DNA of 64,000 bases, from the NCBI RefSeq assembly GCF_014495685.1, contig NZ_JACTVI010000010.1, positions 62,001 through 126,000 of the forward strand. The letters run 5' to 3'. A program made the translations under genes and the position numbers. The notes beneath the pieces are model-generated. The model ran no database searches and was not told the origin of the DNA. It saw only the letters and a program-made list of their open reading frames with translations. Shown here piece after piece: positions 55,158-63,826 of the stretch (the stretch's first letter is position 1; every line of letters starts with the position of its first letter). The DNA comes from Streptomyces sp. TRM68367. GTDB taxonomy: Bacteria > Actinomycetota > Actinomycetes > Streptomycetales > Streptomycetaceae.

Positions 55158-56123
55158 TCAGGGAGTGGTCAGCACGATCTTCCCGAACTGCTCGCCGGAC
55201 TCCATCCGCTCGAAGGCCTCACGGGCCCGGTCGAGAGGCAGCACCTCGTCGATGACCGGACGCACACCGGTCGCGGAACAGAAGGACAGCAGATCCTCCA
55301 GCTCGTCCTTGGTGCCCATCGTGGAACCGACGATCCTGAGCTCCAGGAAGAAGACCCGGGTGAGCTCGGCGTTCGAGGGCCGGTCACCGCTCGTGGCACC
55401 GGAGATGACGAGCGTGCCGCCGGGCCGCAGGGACTTCACCGAGTGGGACCACGTGGCGGCCCCGACGGTCTCGATGACCGCGTCCACCCGCTGCGGCAGC
55501 CGCGCACCCGGCTCCACCGCCTCCACGGCCCCCAGCTGTACGGCACGCTTGCGCCTGGCCTCGTCCCGGCTGGTCGCGAAGACGCGCAGCCCCGCAGCCT
55601 TCCCGAGCACGATGGCGGCCGTGGCGACACCGCCGCCGGCGCCCTGGACAAGCACGGAGTCGCCGGGCCGGACGCCCGCGTTGGTGAACAGCATCCGGTA
55701 CGCCGTCAGCCAGGCGGTCGGCAGACAGGCGGCCTCCTCGAACGACAGCTCCTTCGGCTTGGGCAGGACGTTCCAGGTCGGTACGGCGACCTGCTCGGCG
55801 AAGGTGCCCTGGTAGCGCTCGGTGAGGATGGAACGGGGTTCCTTCGGGCCGACCCCGTGGCCGCTCTGGCCGATGACGGAGTGCAGGACGACCTCGTTGC
55901 CGTCCTCGTCGAAGCCGGCGGCATCGCAGCCGAGGATCATCGGGAGCTTGTCCTCTGCGAGGCCGACACCGCGCAGGGACCACAGGTCGTGGTGGTTGAG
56001 GGAGGCGGCCCTGACGTTGACCGTGCTCCAGCCGGGCCGGGCCTCGGGGGCGGGGCGCTCCCCCAACTCCAGGCCGGAGAGCGGCTGGTCGCGGTCGATT
56101 CGGGCGGCGTAGACAGCGAACAT
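55158..56123 (-). CDS. Zinc-type alcohol dehydrogenase / quinone oxidoreductase family protein
   Basis: 321 residues from ATG 56123. An MDR-superfamily enzyme with an N-terminal GroES-like fold ('GWSTVNVRAASLNHHDLWSLRGVG', 'LPMILGCDAAGFDEDGNEV') and a Rossmann domain 'GDSVLVQGAGGGVATAAIVLGKAAGLRVFATSRDEARR'. Catalytic zinc ligands of classic ADHs are not fully conserved, as in quinone oxidoreductases. It should use NADPH to reduce quinones or enones; the substrate is unknown. Stand-alone on the minus strand. Confidence 0.9.
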   Translation of the reverse strand: MFAVYAARIDRDQPLSGLELGERPAPEARPGWSTVNVRAASLNHHDLWSLRGVGLAEDKLPMILGCDAAGFDEDGNEVVLHSVIGQSGHGVGPKEPRSILTERYQGTFAEQVAVPTWNVLPKPKELSFEEAACLPTAWLTAYRMLFTNAGVRPGDSVLVQGAGGGVATAAIVLGKAAGLRVFATSRDEARRKRAVQLGAVEAVEPGARLPQRVDAVIETVGAATWSHSVKSLRPGGTLVISGATSGDRPSNAELTRVFFLELRIVGSTMGTKDELEDLLSFCSATGVRPVIDEVLPLDRAREAFERMESGEQFGKIVLTTP

Positions 56124-56190
56124 GGCCTCGACGATAGGTTCCCCACGACCAGTAAGGAACCGACGCCCCCTGTGACACATGCCCTCTTGT

Positions 56191-56231
56191 CACCGGGCGG
56201 TACGGCCGGCTGGCCGGCCGTCCGCCCGGTG
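56191..56231. terminator. Long GC hairpin downstream of malic enzyme
   Basis: CACCGGGCGG-T-ACGGCCGGC pairs with GCCGGCCGT-CCGCCCGGTG: a 19-bp stem with one bulged T and a 2-nt loop. It lies between the oxidoreductase start and the malic enzyme end, beyond the latter's proximal terminator, and may act as a second stop for leftward transcription. Confidence 0.55.
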
Positions 56232-56237
56232 ACCGTC

Positions 56238-56262
56238 GGGCGCTCACAGTGCAAGGACCCCT
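56238..56262. repeat. Solo end of the TTA-flanked MITE family
   Basis: The 25-bp stretch starting GGGCGCTCACAGTGCAAGG and ending ACCCCT matches the reverse complement of the left end of the 38164-38365 element at 24 of 25 positions. No second end is present nearby, so it is a remnant or a chance-retained terminus. Confidence 0.75.
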
Positions 56263-56330
56263 CAAGGCACTGAGGGAGGCACGCATCCCTATGTCAGATC
56301 CACCCGAACAGCCCACCCCCAGGCAAAGAA

Positions 56331-56358
56331 GTGACCCCGCCACCACCGGCGGGGCCAC
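56331..56358 (-). terminator. Intrinsic terminator of the malic enzyme gene
   Basis: GTGACCCCGCC and GGCGGGGCCAC form an 11-bp stem with one mismatch and a 6-nt loop, 20 bp after the malic enzyme stop. On the minus strand it is followed by TTCTTT. Confidence 0.75.
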
Positions 56359-56377
56359 CTCAACGCGTCCGTTCACC

Positions 56378-57610
56378 TCACCGGCGAGCGACGCCCTCCG
56401 CTCGGGCGGCCGCGGCCACCGCCGCGGTCACCGCCGGAGCGACCCGCTCGTCGAAGGGCGACGGAATGACGTAGTCTGCGGCGAGGTCGTCACCGACGAC
56501 CCCCGCCAGCGCCTCCGCCGCCGCCAGCTTCATCGCCTCGGTGATCTGAGACGCCCGCACCTGCAAGGCCCCGGCGAAGATCCCCGGAAACGCCAGCACG
56601 TTGTTGATCTGGTTCGGGAAGTCCGACCGCCCGGTCGCGACGACCGCCGCGTACTTGTGGGCGACATCCGGGTGCACCTCGGGGTTCGGGTTGGCCATGG
56701 CGAAGACGAAGGCCCCCTCCGCCATCGACGCCACCGCGGCCTCCGGCACCGTACCGCCGGACACCCCGATGAAGACGTCGGCACCCGCGAGCGCCGCCTC
56801 CAGCGACCCGGTCACCCCGGCCTTGTTCGTGAACCCGGCCAGCTCCCGCTTCACCGGCGTCAGATCGTACCGGTCGGCCGACACGACACCCTTGCGGTCG
56901 GCCACCGCGACATCCCCGATCCCGGCCTCGACCAGCATCTTCGCGATGGCGACACCCGCCGCCCCCGCCCCGGAGATCACGGCCCGCAGCTCCCCGAACT
57001 CCCGCCCGCTCAGCCGCGCGGCGTTCCGCAGCGCCGCCAGGGTCACGACCGCCGTACCGTGCTGGTCGTCATGGAAGACCGGAATGTCCAGCCGCTCCTG
57101 AAGCCGCCGCTCGATCTCGAAGCACCGCGGTGCCGAGATGTCCTCCAGGTTCACCCCCCCGAAGGAGGGCGCCAGTCGCACCACCGTCTCGACGATCTCG
57201 TCCACGTCCGTGCAGTCCAGCGCGATCGGCACGGCGTCGACGCCGCCGAACTGCTTGAACAGGATCGCCTTGCCCTCCATCACCGGAAGGGAGGCCTGCG
57301 GCCCGATGTCCCCGAGCCCCAGCACGGCCGTACCGTCCGTCACGACGGCAACCACCGACGACTTCCACGTGTAGTCGTGCACCAGCTCCGGCTGCTCGGC
57401 GATCGCGCTGCACACCTTCGCGACGCCGGGCGTGTACGCCAGGGACAGATCGTCCTTGTCACGGACCGGCACGGTGGCCTGCACGGTCATCTTGCCGCCG
57501 CGGTGCAGCGCGAACGCCGGATCGAAGGAATCGAGGGGCTCCGCACCGCCCTCCTGTCCGGTATGGTCCGCCGTGCTCTCGCTGCGAGGATTGACAATCT
57601 CCGCTGCCAC
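56378..57610 (-). CDS. NAD(P)-dependent malic enzyme
   Basis: 410 residues from GTG 57610, with AGGGG 11 bp upstream. Short bacterial malic enzyme without a phosphotransacetylase domain: '[17 protein letters not shown]' (active-site Tyr), '[42 protein letters not shown]' (catalytic Lys), the metal-binding '[18 protein letters not shown]', and the NAD-binding '[22 protein letters not shown]'. It decarboxylates malate to pyruvate, linking the TCA cycle to acetyl-CoA/NADPH supply. From memory its position fits the NAD-dependent enzyme of S. coelicolor (SCO5261). A 3-codon mini-ORF (ATG AAG ACT TAA) sits just before the ribosome site. Confidence 0.95.
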   Translation of the reverse strand: MAAEIVNPRSESTADHTGQEGGAEPLDSFDPAFALHRGGKMTVQATVPVRDKDDLSLAYTPGVAKVCSAIAEQPELVHDYTWKSSVVAVVTDGTAVLGLGDIGPQASLPVMEGKAILFKQFGGVDAVPIALDCTDVDEIVETVVRLAPSFGGVNLEDISAPRCFEIERRLQERLDIPVFHDDQHGTAVVTLAALRNAARLSGREFGELRAVISGAGAAGVAIAKMLVEAGIGDVAVADRKGVVSADRYDLTPVKRELAGFTNKAGVTGSLEAALAGADVFIGVSGGTVPEAAVASMAEGAFVFAMANPNPEVHPDVAHKYAAVVATGRSDFPNQINNVLAFPGIFAGALQVRASQITEAMKLAAAEALAGVVGDDLAADYVIPSPFDERVAPAVTAAVAAAARAEGVARR

Positions 57611-58275
57611 TTCGTTTTACCCCTTAAGTCTTCATGGTTTGAGGGTGTCCACTCCTGGTGAGGGGTGGGCGGGCACCGCGTACGGCCCGGGTCGGTGACG
57701 CGTACGGGATGACGTACGGGCACCTTTGGGCACGTACACGACGGGCGCGCCGCACACGCGCCCTGAGCCCCGGATGAGGGGTGTAAAGAACCTTCTTACC
57801 GGACGGACCGCTCCGCCGACGAGTCCATAACGCGCTGGGCCCATGACTCAGCGCAAGATCACACCCGGGATCCGAAGGCCACCCGAAGGTCACATGTCGG
57901 TGAAGCGGCTCGTAGCTGAATATCCGGACGGGTCATTGACAAACCCACGACCAGCACTCAAAAGACGCCGCGCACCGCCGAAGCATCGTCCGCATCCTGA
58001 GATTCACCGAAGATTTTCCGGCCGGAACGACAGATTCCCGAAAGAGTTCGGTGGGGATGTACCGACCTGGTGCGGTTCGAGGATCACCCGTTACCCGATT
58101 TTGACATGGCTGGCGCCCTGAATGGCGCCGTCCGAATGGCAAGATGCCGTAATCACACGAGGTCGCGACACTCGAAGACGCGTGCTCCCATCGACCCACA
58201 CGCCCACGGCGCTGCCGGAGCCATCGGCAGCGGCCTGCCCATCGGCAACTCCACCCATCCGCCGGAGGAACCACC
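57611..58275. promoter_or_regulatory. Long divergent upstream region of malic enzyme and the ABC importer
   Basis: 665 bp without a convincing gene. Local AT content is higher than elsewhere around 57990-58160. TTGACA occurs at 57936 and 58101, the latter about 170 bp before the importer start, but neither has a good -10 at 17 bp. GGCGCC-N6-GGCGCC lies at 58112-58129. The strong GGAGGA ribosome site for the importer is at its right end. Its length suggests regulated expression or an untranslated leader. Confidence 0.45.
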
Positions 58276-59238
58276 ATGACCGCAAGCACCAACCGTCGTC
58301 CGACCGCCGCGCACTCCCGGCTAGCAGCGGTCGGTGCGATCGCGGTCGCAGGCGCTCTGCTTCTCACCGGGTGCGGTGACCAGACAGACAAGGGCAGCGG
58401 CAGCGGCACCGCGGATGCGACCGCGACCGCCCCGCTCGCCGACAAGCTCCCCGAGGACATCCGCAAGGCGGGCGTCATCAAGGTGGGCTCCGACATCGCG
58501 TACCCGCCGGTCGAGTACATGCAGAGCGGCAAGGCCGTGGGCATCGACCCGGACCTCGCGGAAGCCCTCGGCAAGCAGCTGGGGGTGAAGTTCCAGTTCC
58601 AGAACGGTAAGTTCGACCAGCTCATCGTCGGTCTGCAGTCCAAGCGGTTCAACGTGATCATGTCCGCGATGAGCGACACGAAGGACCGCCAGAACGGCAT
58701 CGACTCCGACACCGGCAAGAAGGTCGGCGACGGCATCGACTTCGTCGACTACTTCACCGCCGGCACCTCGATCCTCGTCCAGAAGGGCAACCCCAAGGGG
58801 ATCAAGTCGCTGGACGACCTGTGCGGCCAGGTCGTGGCCCTGCAGCGCGGCACCACGTCCGAAGGGATCGCCAAGGAGCAGAGCAAGAAGTGCACGCAGG
58901 ACGGCAAGAAAGCCATCACACTGCAGCGCTTCGACACCGACCCGGAGGCTCTGCTCCGGCTCAAGCAGGGCGCGTCCGTCGCCGACCTGAACGACTTTCC
59001 GGTCGCGGCCTACAACGCCAAGACCTCGGGCGGCGGGAACGACTTCGAGGTGGTCGGTGAGCAGATCGAGGCCGGTCCGTACGGCATAGGCGTCAGCAAG
59101 GCGAACACCGAGCTGCGCGACGCGCTCCAGGCGGCCATGAACGCGATCATCAAGAACGGCGAGTACGAGAAGATCCTCAAGAAGTGGAACGTCACGGACG
59201 GCGCGGTGACCGAGGCGAAGATCAACGGCGGCTCCTGA
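58276..59238 (+). CDS. Polar amino-acid ABC importer, substrate-binding lipoprotein
   Basis: 320 residues with GGAGGAACC before the ATG. Signal peptide and lipobox 'AGALLLTGC' (Cys about 33) anchor it outside the membrane. Family-3 binding-protein hallmarks are 'GVIKVGSDIAYPPVEYMQSGKAVGIDPDLAEALGKQLGVKFQF', 'FDQLIVGLQSKRFNVIMSAMSDTKDRQ' and 'DFVDYFTAGTSILVQKGNP'. The ligand is likely glutamate or a related polar amino acid (inference from family). First gene of a three-gene import operon. Confidence 0.93.
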   Translation: MTASTNRRPTAAHSRLAAVGAIAVAGALLLTGCGDQTDKGSGSGTADATATAPLADKLPEDIRKAGVIKVGSDIAYPPVEYMQSGKAVGIDPDLAEALGKQLGVKFQFQNGKFDQLIVGLQSKRFNVIMSAMSDTKDRQNGIDSDTGKKVGDGIDFVDYFTAGTSILVQKGNPKGIKSLDDLCGQVVALQRGTTSEGIAKEQSKKCTQDGKKAITLQRFDTDPEALLRLKQGASVADLNDFPVAAYNAKTSGGGNDFEVVGEQIEAGPYGIGVSKANTELRDALQAAMNAIIKNGEYEKILKKWNVTDGAVTEAKINGGS

Positions 59239-59266
59239 ACCTCGGCAACACTGAAGGGCAGTCTCT

Positions 59267-60193
59267 GTGACTGACACGGTCGAGAAGTCTCCGGCGTCAG
59301 TGCCGCCGGAGCAGATCAAGGCGATCCCGGTGCGCCACTACGGCCGCTGGGTGGCAGGTGCGGTGGTCATCGCCGTGCTGGTGCTGATCGGGATCGCCTT
59401 CTCCAACGCGAAGATCAACTACAGCATCATCCCCGACTACCTCATGGACGGGACCATCCTGTCCGGCGCCTGGCACACGCTGTACATCTCCGTGCTCGCC
59501 ATGGTGCTCGGCCTCGTACTGGGTGTGGTCATCGCCGTGATGCGGATGTCGTCGAACCCGGTGACCAGCACGGTCGCCTGGTTCTACGTCTGGTTCTTCC
59601 GCGGCACTCCGGTCCTGGTCCAGCTGCTCATCTGGTACAACATCTCGCTCGTGTTCCCCATCCTCAACCTGGGGTTCTACAAGGACGAGATGAACCAGGT
59701 GATGACGCCGTTCCTGGCGGCTCTTCTGGGGCTCGGCCTGAACGAAGCCGCCTACATGTCGGAGATCGTCCGGGCCGGCATCCAGTCGGTCGACGAAGGC
59801 CAGACGGAGGCCTCGCACGCACTGGGCATGACCCGGGGCAAGACCCTGCGGCGCGTGGTCCTCCCGCAGGCGATGCGGGTGATCGTGCCGCCGACCGGCA
59901 ACGAGTACATCAACATGCTCAAGACGTCGTCCCTGGCGTACGCGGTGCAGTTCAACGAACTGATCAAGCGGTCCACGGACATCTCCAGCACCTCGCTCGC
60001 GGTCGTGGAGATGTACTTCGTCGCGTCGATCTGGTACCTGATCCTCACCAGCGTGTTCAGCATCGGCCAGTACTACCTGGAGCGCCGCTATGCCCGGGGC
60101 TCGACGCGCAACCTGCCGCCGACCCCGTTGCAGCGCCTGAAGAAGAACCTCCGCCTGTTCGGTACGTTCCGCCGCCCGGAGGTGGCCCGATGA
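59267..60193 (+). CDS. Amino-acid ABC transporter permease
   Basis: 308 residues from GTG. A single fused-type HisM/GlnP permease: five to six TM helices, '[29 protein letters not shown]', '[16 protein letters not shown]', and the ATPase-coupling EAA loop '[29 protein letters not shown]'. The C-terminal tail is basic. Only one permease gene is present, so it probably works as a homodimer. It overlaps the ATPase gene by 4 bp. Confidence 0.95.
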   Translation: MTDTVEKSPASVPPEQIKAIPVRHYGRWVAGAVVIAVLVLIGIAFSNAKINYSIIPDYLMDGTILSGAWHTLYISVLAMVLGLVLGVVIAVMRMSSNPVTSTVAWFYVWFFRGTPVLVQLLIWYNISLVFPILNLGFYKDEMNQVMTPFLAALLGLGLNEAAYMSEIVRAGIQSVDEGQTEASHALGMTRGKTLRRVVLPQAMRVIVPPTGNEYINMLKTSSLAYAVQFNELIKRSTDISSTSLAVVEMYFVASIWYLILTSVFSIGQYYLERRYARGSTRNLPPTPLQRLKKNLRLFGTFRRPEVAR

Positions 60194-60987
60194 GCAGTCC
60201 CGGCAAGGGCATCGCGAAAGGCACCGGCGGCCCGATGGTCAAGGCCGAGGGCGTGCACAAGTCCTTCGGGCTCGCGCACATCCTCAAGGGCATCGACCTG
60301 GAAGTGAGATCGCGCGAGGTGTTCTGCCTGATCGGCCCGTCCGGGTCGGGCAAGTCGACCTTCCTGCGGTGCATCAACCACCTGGAGAAGATCAGCGCCG
60401 GGCGGCTCTCCGTCGACGGCGAGCTGGTCGGCTACCGGCAGAAGGGCGACAAGCTCTACGAGTTGAAGGAGAAGGAGGTCGCGGCGCAGCGACGGGACAT
60501 CGGCATGGTGTTCCAGCGCTTCAACCTCTTCCCGCACATGACGGCGCTGGAGAACGTCATGGAGGCCCCCGTCCAGGTCAAGCGCGAGTCCAAGGCCGTC
60601 GCCCGGGAACGGGCGCAGCGGCTGCTGGACCGGGTGGGGCTGGGCGACAAGGTCAGCCACTACCCGGCCCGGCTCTCCGGCGGTCAGCAGCAGCGTGTCG
60701 CCATCGCCCGTGCGCTGGCGATGGAGCCCAAGCTGATGCTCTTCGACGAGCCGACCTCGGCGCTCGACCCGGAGCTCGTCGGCGAGGTCCTCGACGTCAT
60801 GCGGGACCTCGCGGAGGACGGCATGACGATGATCGTCGTCACCCACGAGATGGGCTTCGCCCGCGAGGTCGGCGACTCGCTGGTGTTCATGGACGACGGC
60901 GTGGTCGTCGAGTCCGGCCATCCGCGCGAGGTCCTGACGAACCCCCAGCACGATCGGACGAAGTCCTTCCTCTCCAAGGTCCTCTGA
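60190..60987 (+). CDS. Amino-acid ABC transporter ATP-binding protein
   Basis: 265 residues. Walker A '[18 protein letters not shown]', Q-loop '[14 protein letters not shown]', signature '[15 protein letters not shown]', Walker B '[15 protein letters not shown]' and the H-loop '[14 protein letters not shown]' are all intact. The protein is of the GlnQ/PAAT class. An insertion '[20 protein letters not shown]' before the Q-loop is common in actinobacterial members. It powers the importer above. Confidence 0.96.
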   Translation: MSSPGKGIAKGTGGPMVKAEGVHKSFGLAHILKGIDLEVRSREVFCLIGPSGSGKSTFLRCINHLEKISAGRLSVDGELVGYRQKGDKLYELKEKEVAAQRRDIGMVFQRFNLFPHMTALENVMEAPVQVKRESKAVARERAQRLLDRVGLGDKVSHYPARLSGGQQQRVAIARALAMEPKLMLFDEPTSALDPELVGEVLDVMRDLAEDGMTMIVVTHEMGFAREVGDSLVFMDDGVVVESGHPREVLTNPQHDRTKSFLSKVL

Positions 60988-61008
60988 AGGGAACGTCCGG
61001 CGTAGGGA

Positions 61009-61049
61009 AACGCCGATGCGGCAGGGAGTTCCCCCGCCGCATCGGCGTT
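61009..61049 (+). terminator. Strong intrinsic terminator of the ABC importer operon
   Basis: AACGCCGATGCGGC pairs perfectly with GCCGCATCGGCGTT (14 bp) around a 13-nt loop, followed by CTCGT, 22 bp after the ATPase stop. Confidence 0.9.
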
Positions 61050-61063
61050 CTCGTACACCGCGC

Positions 61064-61201
61064 TCAGTGCGAGTACGTCGTCCAGCCCTGGCCCGGCACC
61101 TTCACCTGGTGCCCGCGCTTCTCGATCTTGTCGTCCGGGTGGCACTTGGCCGTGCTGCAGCCGGTCCCGGAGAGCGTCGCCCCGTACTTCACTCCGGACA
61201 C
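61064..61201 (-). CDS. Possible small protein or 3' remnant, cysteine-containing
   Basis: A frame from GTG 61201 to TGA 61064 gives 45 residues including 'GATLSGTGCSTAKCHPDDKI' and ending 'VKVPGQGWTTYSH'. Composition (Lys, Cys pair, aromatic end) is unlike random GC-rich frames and looks like the end of a secreted or metal-binding protein. The frame is open upstream to a TAG near 61254, but no ribosome site is seen. It may be the surviving 3' end of a gene truncated by the adjacent methyltransferase gene. Confidence 0.35.
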   Translation of the reverse strand: MSGVKYGATLSGTGCSTAKCHPDDKIEKRGHQVKVPGQGWTTYSH

Positions 61202-61252
61202 GAATGAGGCGGCGCGAGTTGCGAGCGCCGCCCCGGTCGATCCCGCAGAGAA

Positions 61253-62026
61253 CTATTTCAACGCCAGCAACAAGGTGTCCGACGGCGAGCACCACACCGG
61301 CCGTGCCTCCCCGAATCCCTTCTCCCGCAGCACGCGCGCGTGCCACGCCGCGGACGGCTGGTCGCCGTCGGCGTGCTCGCCGTAGATCTCGAAACGGCGG
61401 GCGGTCGGCTCCGCCAGCACCGGGTCCTGGGCGGCGAGCTGCCACCACTCGGCCCAGTCCAGCACACCGCCCCGCTTGGCCCGATCCATACGCGCGTGCC
61501 GCAGGGCGCGCTCGGCTTCGTTGATCCGCGGCGTCGCGTCGTCGATCATGTGGTCCGCGTTCATGAAGACACCGCCGTCGCGGACCAGCCCCGCGATCTG
61601 GCCGTAGAGAACCGCGAGGGGTTCACTGTGCAGCCAGTGCAGAGCGGTGGCCGTCAGGACGGCGTCGTACGACTCGTGCGGCAGCTTCGCCGGCCAGTCG
61701 GGATCCTTGAGGTCGGCGGTGACGAAGGTGACCCGATCGTCGCCCACGAAGGTGCCCTCGGCGATGGCCAGGAGCGCCGGGTCGAGGTCGACGCCGGTGC
61801 TGGTGGCCTCCGGGAACCGGGCGAACAGCCGGGCCGTGACACTGCCCGTGCCGCACGCCAGGTCGAGCACGCGCGGTGCCCGGCCCACCAGGGCCTCGAC
61901 CATGTCCAGCATGATCCGGAAGCGTTCCTCGCGGTCCGGCATGTACCACTCCTGCTGGCGGTCCCAGCTCGTCTGCCAGGCGTGCCAGTCGGTCGTGGCC
62001 GTCGTGGTGGTGTCCGCGTCCGTCAT
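61253..62026 (-). CDS. Class I SAM-dependent methyltransferase
   Basis: 257 residues from ATG with GGGAGAG upstream. Motif I is 'RVLDLACGTGSVTARLFARFP', followed by 'STGVDLDPALLAIAEGTF', 'VTFVTADLKDPDW' and 'YDAVLTATALHWLHSEPLAVLYGQIAGLVRDGGVFMNADH'. It resembles trans-aconitate/ubiquinone-type small-molecule methyltransferases; the substrate is unknown. It is divergent from the CGNR regulator across 101 bp, so that regulator may control it. Confidence 0.88.
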   Translation of the reverse strand: MTDADTTTTATTDWHAWQTSWDRQQEWYMPDREERFRIMLDMVEALVGRAPRVLDLACGTGSVTARLFARFPEATSTGVDLDPALLAIAEGTFVGDDRVTFVTADLKDPDWPAKLPHESYDAVLTATALHWLHSEPLAVLYGQIAGLVRDGGVFMNADHMIDDATPRINEAERALRHARMDRAKRGGVLDWAEWWQLAAQDPVLAEPTARRFEIYGEHADGDQPSAAWHARVLREKGFGEARPVWCSPSDTLLLALK

Positions 62027-62127
62027 CGAGCTCTCTCCCTAACGCACGTCACGTAATACCCTGGAAGCACGATCAGTCATTACCTGACCGCAGGCACGAC
62101 CCTAAAGCCCCTTCGTAAGGACTACAA

Positions 62128-62766
62128 GTGGAACTGGCCTATTACTCGGATTACGCCGTGCGTCTCGTCAACACGGAGGAACCGGCCCGGAGCAAGGACG
62201 CGCTGACCTCGGTGGAGTCCGTCCGTGACCTGTTCGGCGTCAACCAGTCGGCGGCCCGCCGCGCCACCGACGCGGACGTGACGCGGTTCCGCTCCGTCCG
62301 GGCCCGACTGCGCGCGGTCTTCGAGGCAGCGGACGGCGGCGACGAGACCCTCGCCGTGGACCTGCTGAACTCCCTGCTCCTGGAGTTCCCGGTGAGCCCG
62401 CAGATCTCCGGCCACGACTTCCGGGACGACGACGGCCGCCCCCTGTGGCACATGCACCTGGCGGACCACCCGTCCAACGCGACCGCCGGCTACGCGGCGA
62501 TCGCGGCGATGGGCCTGGCCTTCCACCTGACCGAGTACGGCGTGGACCGCCTGGGCCTGTGCGAGGCGGCCCCATGCCGCAACGCCTACCTGGACACGTC
62601 CACGAACCGCTCCCGGCGCTACTGCTCCGACCGCTGCGCGACCCGCGCCAACGTGGCCGCCTACCGCGCCCGCAAGCGCCTGGAGGGGGCCCGGCCCGAC
62701 TTGCCCGCGAAGACCGGCCTGGCCGCCGACAGGGCCCAGCGCACCACCGCGAACGGCGAGCGCTGA
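62128..62766 (+). CDS. CGNR zinc-finger (ABATE-domain) regulator
   Basis: 212 residues from GTG with AAGGA upstream. The N-terminal ABATE-type domain ('YAVRLVNTEEPARSKDALTSVESVRDLFG') leads to a C-terminal CGNR finger 'LCEAAPCRNAYLDTSTNRSRRYCSDRCATRANVAAYRARKR', with four Cys and the RxYCSxxC pattern. It binds DNA; in some species these proteins control stress or sugar genes. GTAAT and ATTAC half-sites 21 bp apart in the upstream region are a possible operator. Its 3' end overlaps sodX by 106 bp tail to tail. Confidence 0.9.
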   Translation: MELAYYSDYAVRLVNTEEPARSKDALTSVESVRDLFGVNQSAARRATDADVTRFRSVRARLRAVFEAADGGDETLAVDLLNSLLLEFPVSPQISGHDFRDDDGRPLWHMHLADHPSNATAGYAAIAAMGLAFHLTEYGVDRLGLCEAAPCRNAYLDTSTNRSRRYCSDRCATRANVAAYRARKRLEGARPDLPAKTGLAADRAQRTTANGER

Positions 62767-63104
62767 CCGGGCCGCAGCGGCCGGTACCGGAAGCGGACCT
62801 TGCCGAGGACGAGTTCCTCGGGCACGGTGCCGTAGTCGGTGCTGTCGCCACCGGCGTACGCGTTGTCGCCCAGCACCCACCAGCCGCCCTCGCGCCGCTC
62901 CGCCGCCCGCTTGACGACCAGCAGGTCCTGCTGGAAGGGATGCCGCAGCACGATCACGTCACCGGGCCTGATCCTGGCGCCCCACTGCACCAGGAGCCGG
63001 TCCCCGTGGTACAGCGTGGGCACCATGGACGGCCCCGTCACCTCGGCCGGCCCGAACGGCAGCAGCGCCCTCGCGCGCTCGGTATCCTGCGACAGCTCCG
63101 GCAT
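62661..63104 (-). CDS. sodX: SodX, nickel-type superoxide dismutase maturation protease
   Basis: 147 residues from ATG 63104 with GGGAGGTG upstream. S26 signal-peptidase-like serine protease: catalytic Ser26 in 'VTGPSMVPTLYHGDRLLV' and Lys65 in 'DLLVVKRAAER', plus the 'GGWWVLGDNAYAGGDSTDYG' box. It lacks the usual TM anchor. It cleaves the SodN propeptide so that His1 and Cys2 of the mature enzyme can bind nickel. Divergent from sodN. The last 35 codons lie antisense to the CGNR gene; the C-terminal tail is basic. Confidence 0.95.
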   Translation of the reverse strand: MPELSQDTERARALLPFGPAEVTGPSMVPTLYHGDRLLVQWGARIRPGDVIVLRHPFQQDLLVVKRAAERREGGWWVLGDNAYAGGDSTDYGTVPEELVLGKVRFRYRPLRPGQRSPFAVVRWALSAARPVFAGKSGRAPSRRLRAR

Positions 63105-63249
63105 CACCCGGCACCTCCCCGGTTCTTCCTCCACCAGTCTCAGTCTCACCCCGGACTTTTGTCCTAAGCCCCCGGGGGCACTCGCGAAAACCCATCGCCC
63201 AGGGAGTAATGTCCCCCCTGAGAAGACGATCACGAGGAAGGAATGCTTC
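63105..63249. promoter_or_regulatory. sodX/sodN divergent control region
   Basis: 145 bp. A possible sodN -10, TAATGT, lies at 63207-63212; a CCCCCGGGGG palindrome is at about 63167-63176. The segment CACGAGGAAGGAATG before the sodN start includes the ribosome site. In S. coelicolor this mRNA 5' end is the target of the nickel-dependent s-SodF RNA (from memory), and nickel regulation through Nur acts via sodF. Confidence 0.5.
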
Positions 63250-63645
63250 ATGCTTTCCCGCCTGTTTGCCCCCAAGGTCAGCGTCAGCGCGCACTGCGAC
63301 CTGCCCTGTGGCGTGTACGACCCTGCCCAGGCCCGCATCGAGGCGGAGTCGGTGAAGGCCATCCAGGAGAAGATGGCCGGCAACGACGACCCGCACTTCC
63401 AGGCGCGTGCCACCACCATCAAGGAGCAGCGCGCGGAGCTCGCGAAGCACCACGTGTCCGTGCTCTGGAGCGACTACTTCAAGCCCCCGCACTTCGAGAA
63501 GTACCCGGAGCTGCACCAGCTGGTCAACGACACCCTGAAGGCCCTCTCGGCCGCCAAGGGCTCCACCGACCCGGCGACGGGCCAGAAGGCGCTCGACTAC
63601 ATCGCCCAGGTCGACAAGATCTTCTGGGAGACGAAGAAGGCCTGA
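63250..63645 (+). CDS. sodN: Nickel-dependent superoxide dismutase precursor
   Basis: 131 residues with GAGGAAGGA before the ATG, the normal length. The first 14 residues (MLSRLFAPKVSVSA) are the propeptide removed by SodX. The mature enzyme begins with the nickel hook 'HCDLPCGVYDPAQA', where His15, Cys16 and Cys20 of the precursor become His1, Cys2 and Cys6. The remainder is the four-helix bundle of the cytosolic homohexamer. It converts superoxide to oxygen and hydrogen peroxide. The sequence is nearly identical to S. coelicolor SodN. Confidence 0.99.
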   Translation: MLSRLFAPKVSVSAHCDLPCGVYDPAQARIEAESVKAIQEKMAGNDDPHFQARATTIKEQRAELAKHHVSVLWSDYFKPPHFEKYPELHQLVNDTLKALSAAKGSTDPATGQKALDYIAQVDKIFWETKKA

Positions 63646-63709
63646 CGACCAGTCGCCTGCCACCGCGGTCGGCGATCGGTGCACCATCGCGGACCATGGG
63701 CATCCTGAG

Positions 63710-63742
63710 GGGCCCGGCCGGACCATCGGCCGGGCCCTTCCT
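63710..63742 (+). terminator. Intrinsic terminator of sodN
   Basis: GGGCCCGGCCG pairs perfectly with CGGCCGGGCCC (11 bp) around the loop GACCAT, followed by TTCCTT, 64 bp after the sodN stop. Confidence 0.88.
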
Positions 63743-63826
63743 TGCTTCACCGCAGGGTCCGCCTCGGAGGCCGGCGGAGCGTCCTGGGAGATCTCTTCTA
63801 CCAGACGGCGGCCAGAGCGCTGCCTC

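Noticed and set aside
57936-57965. TTGACA as the ABC importer promoter
   Set aside because: No acceptable -10 at 16-18 bp, and it is over 300 bp from the start codon.
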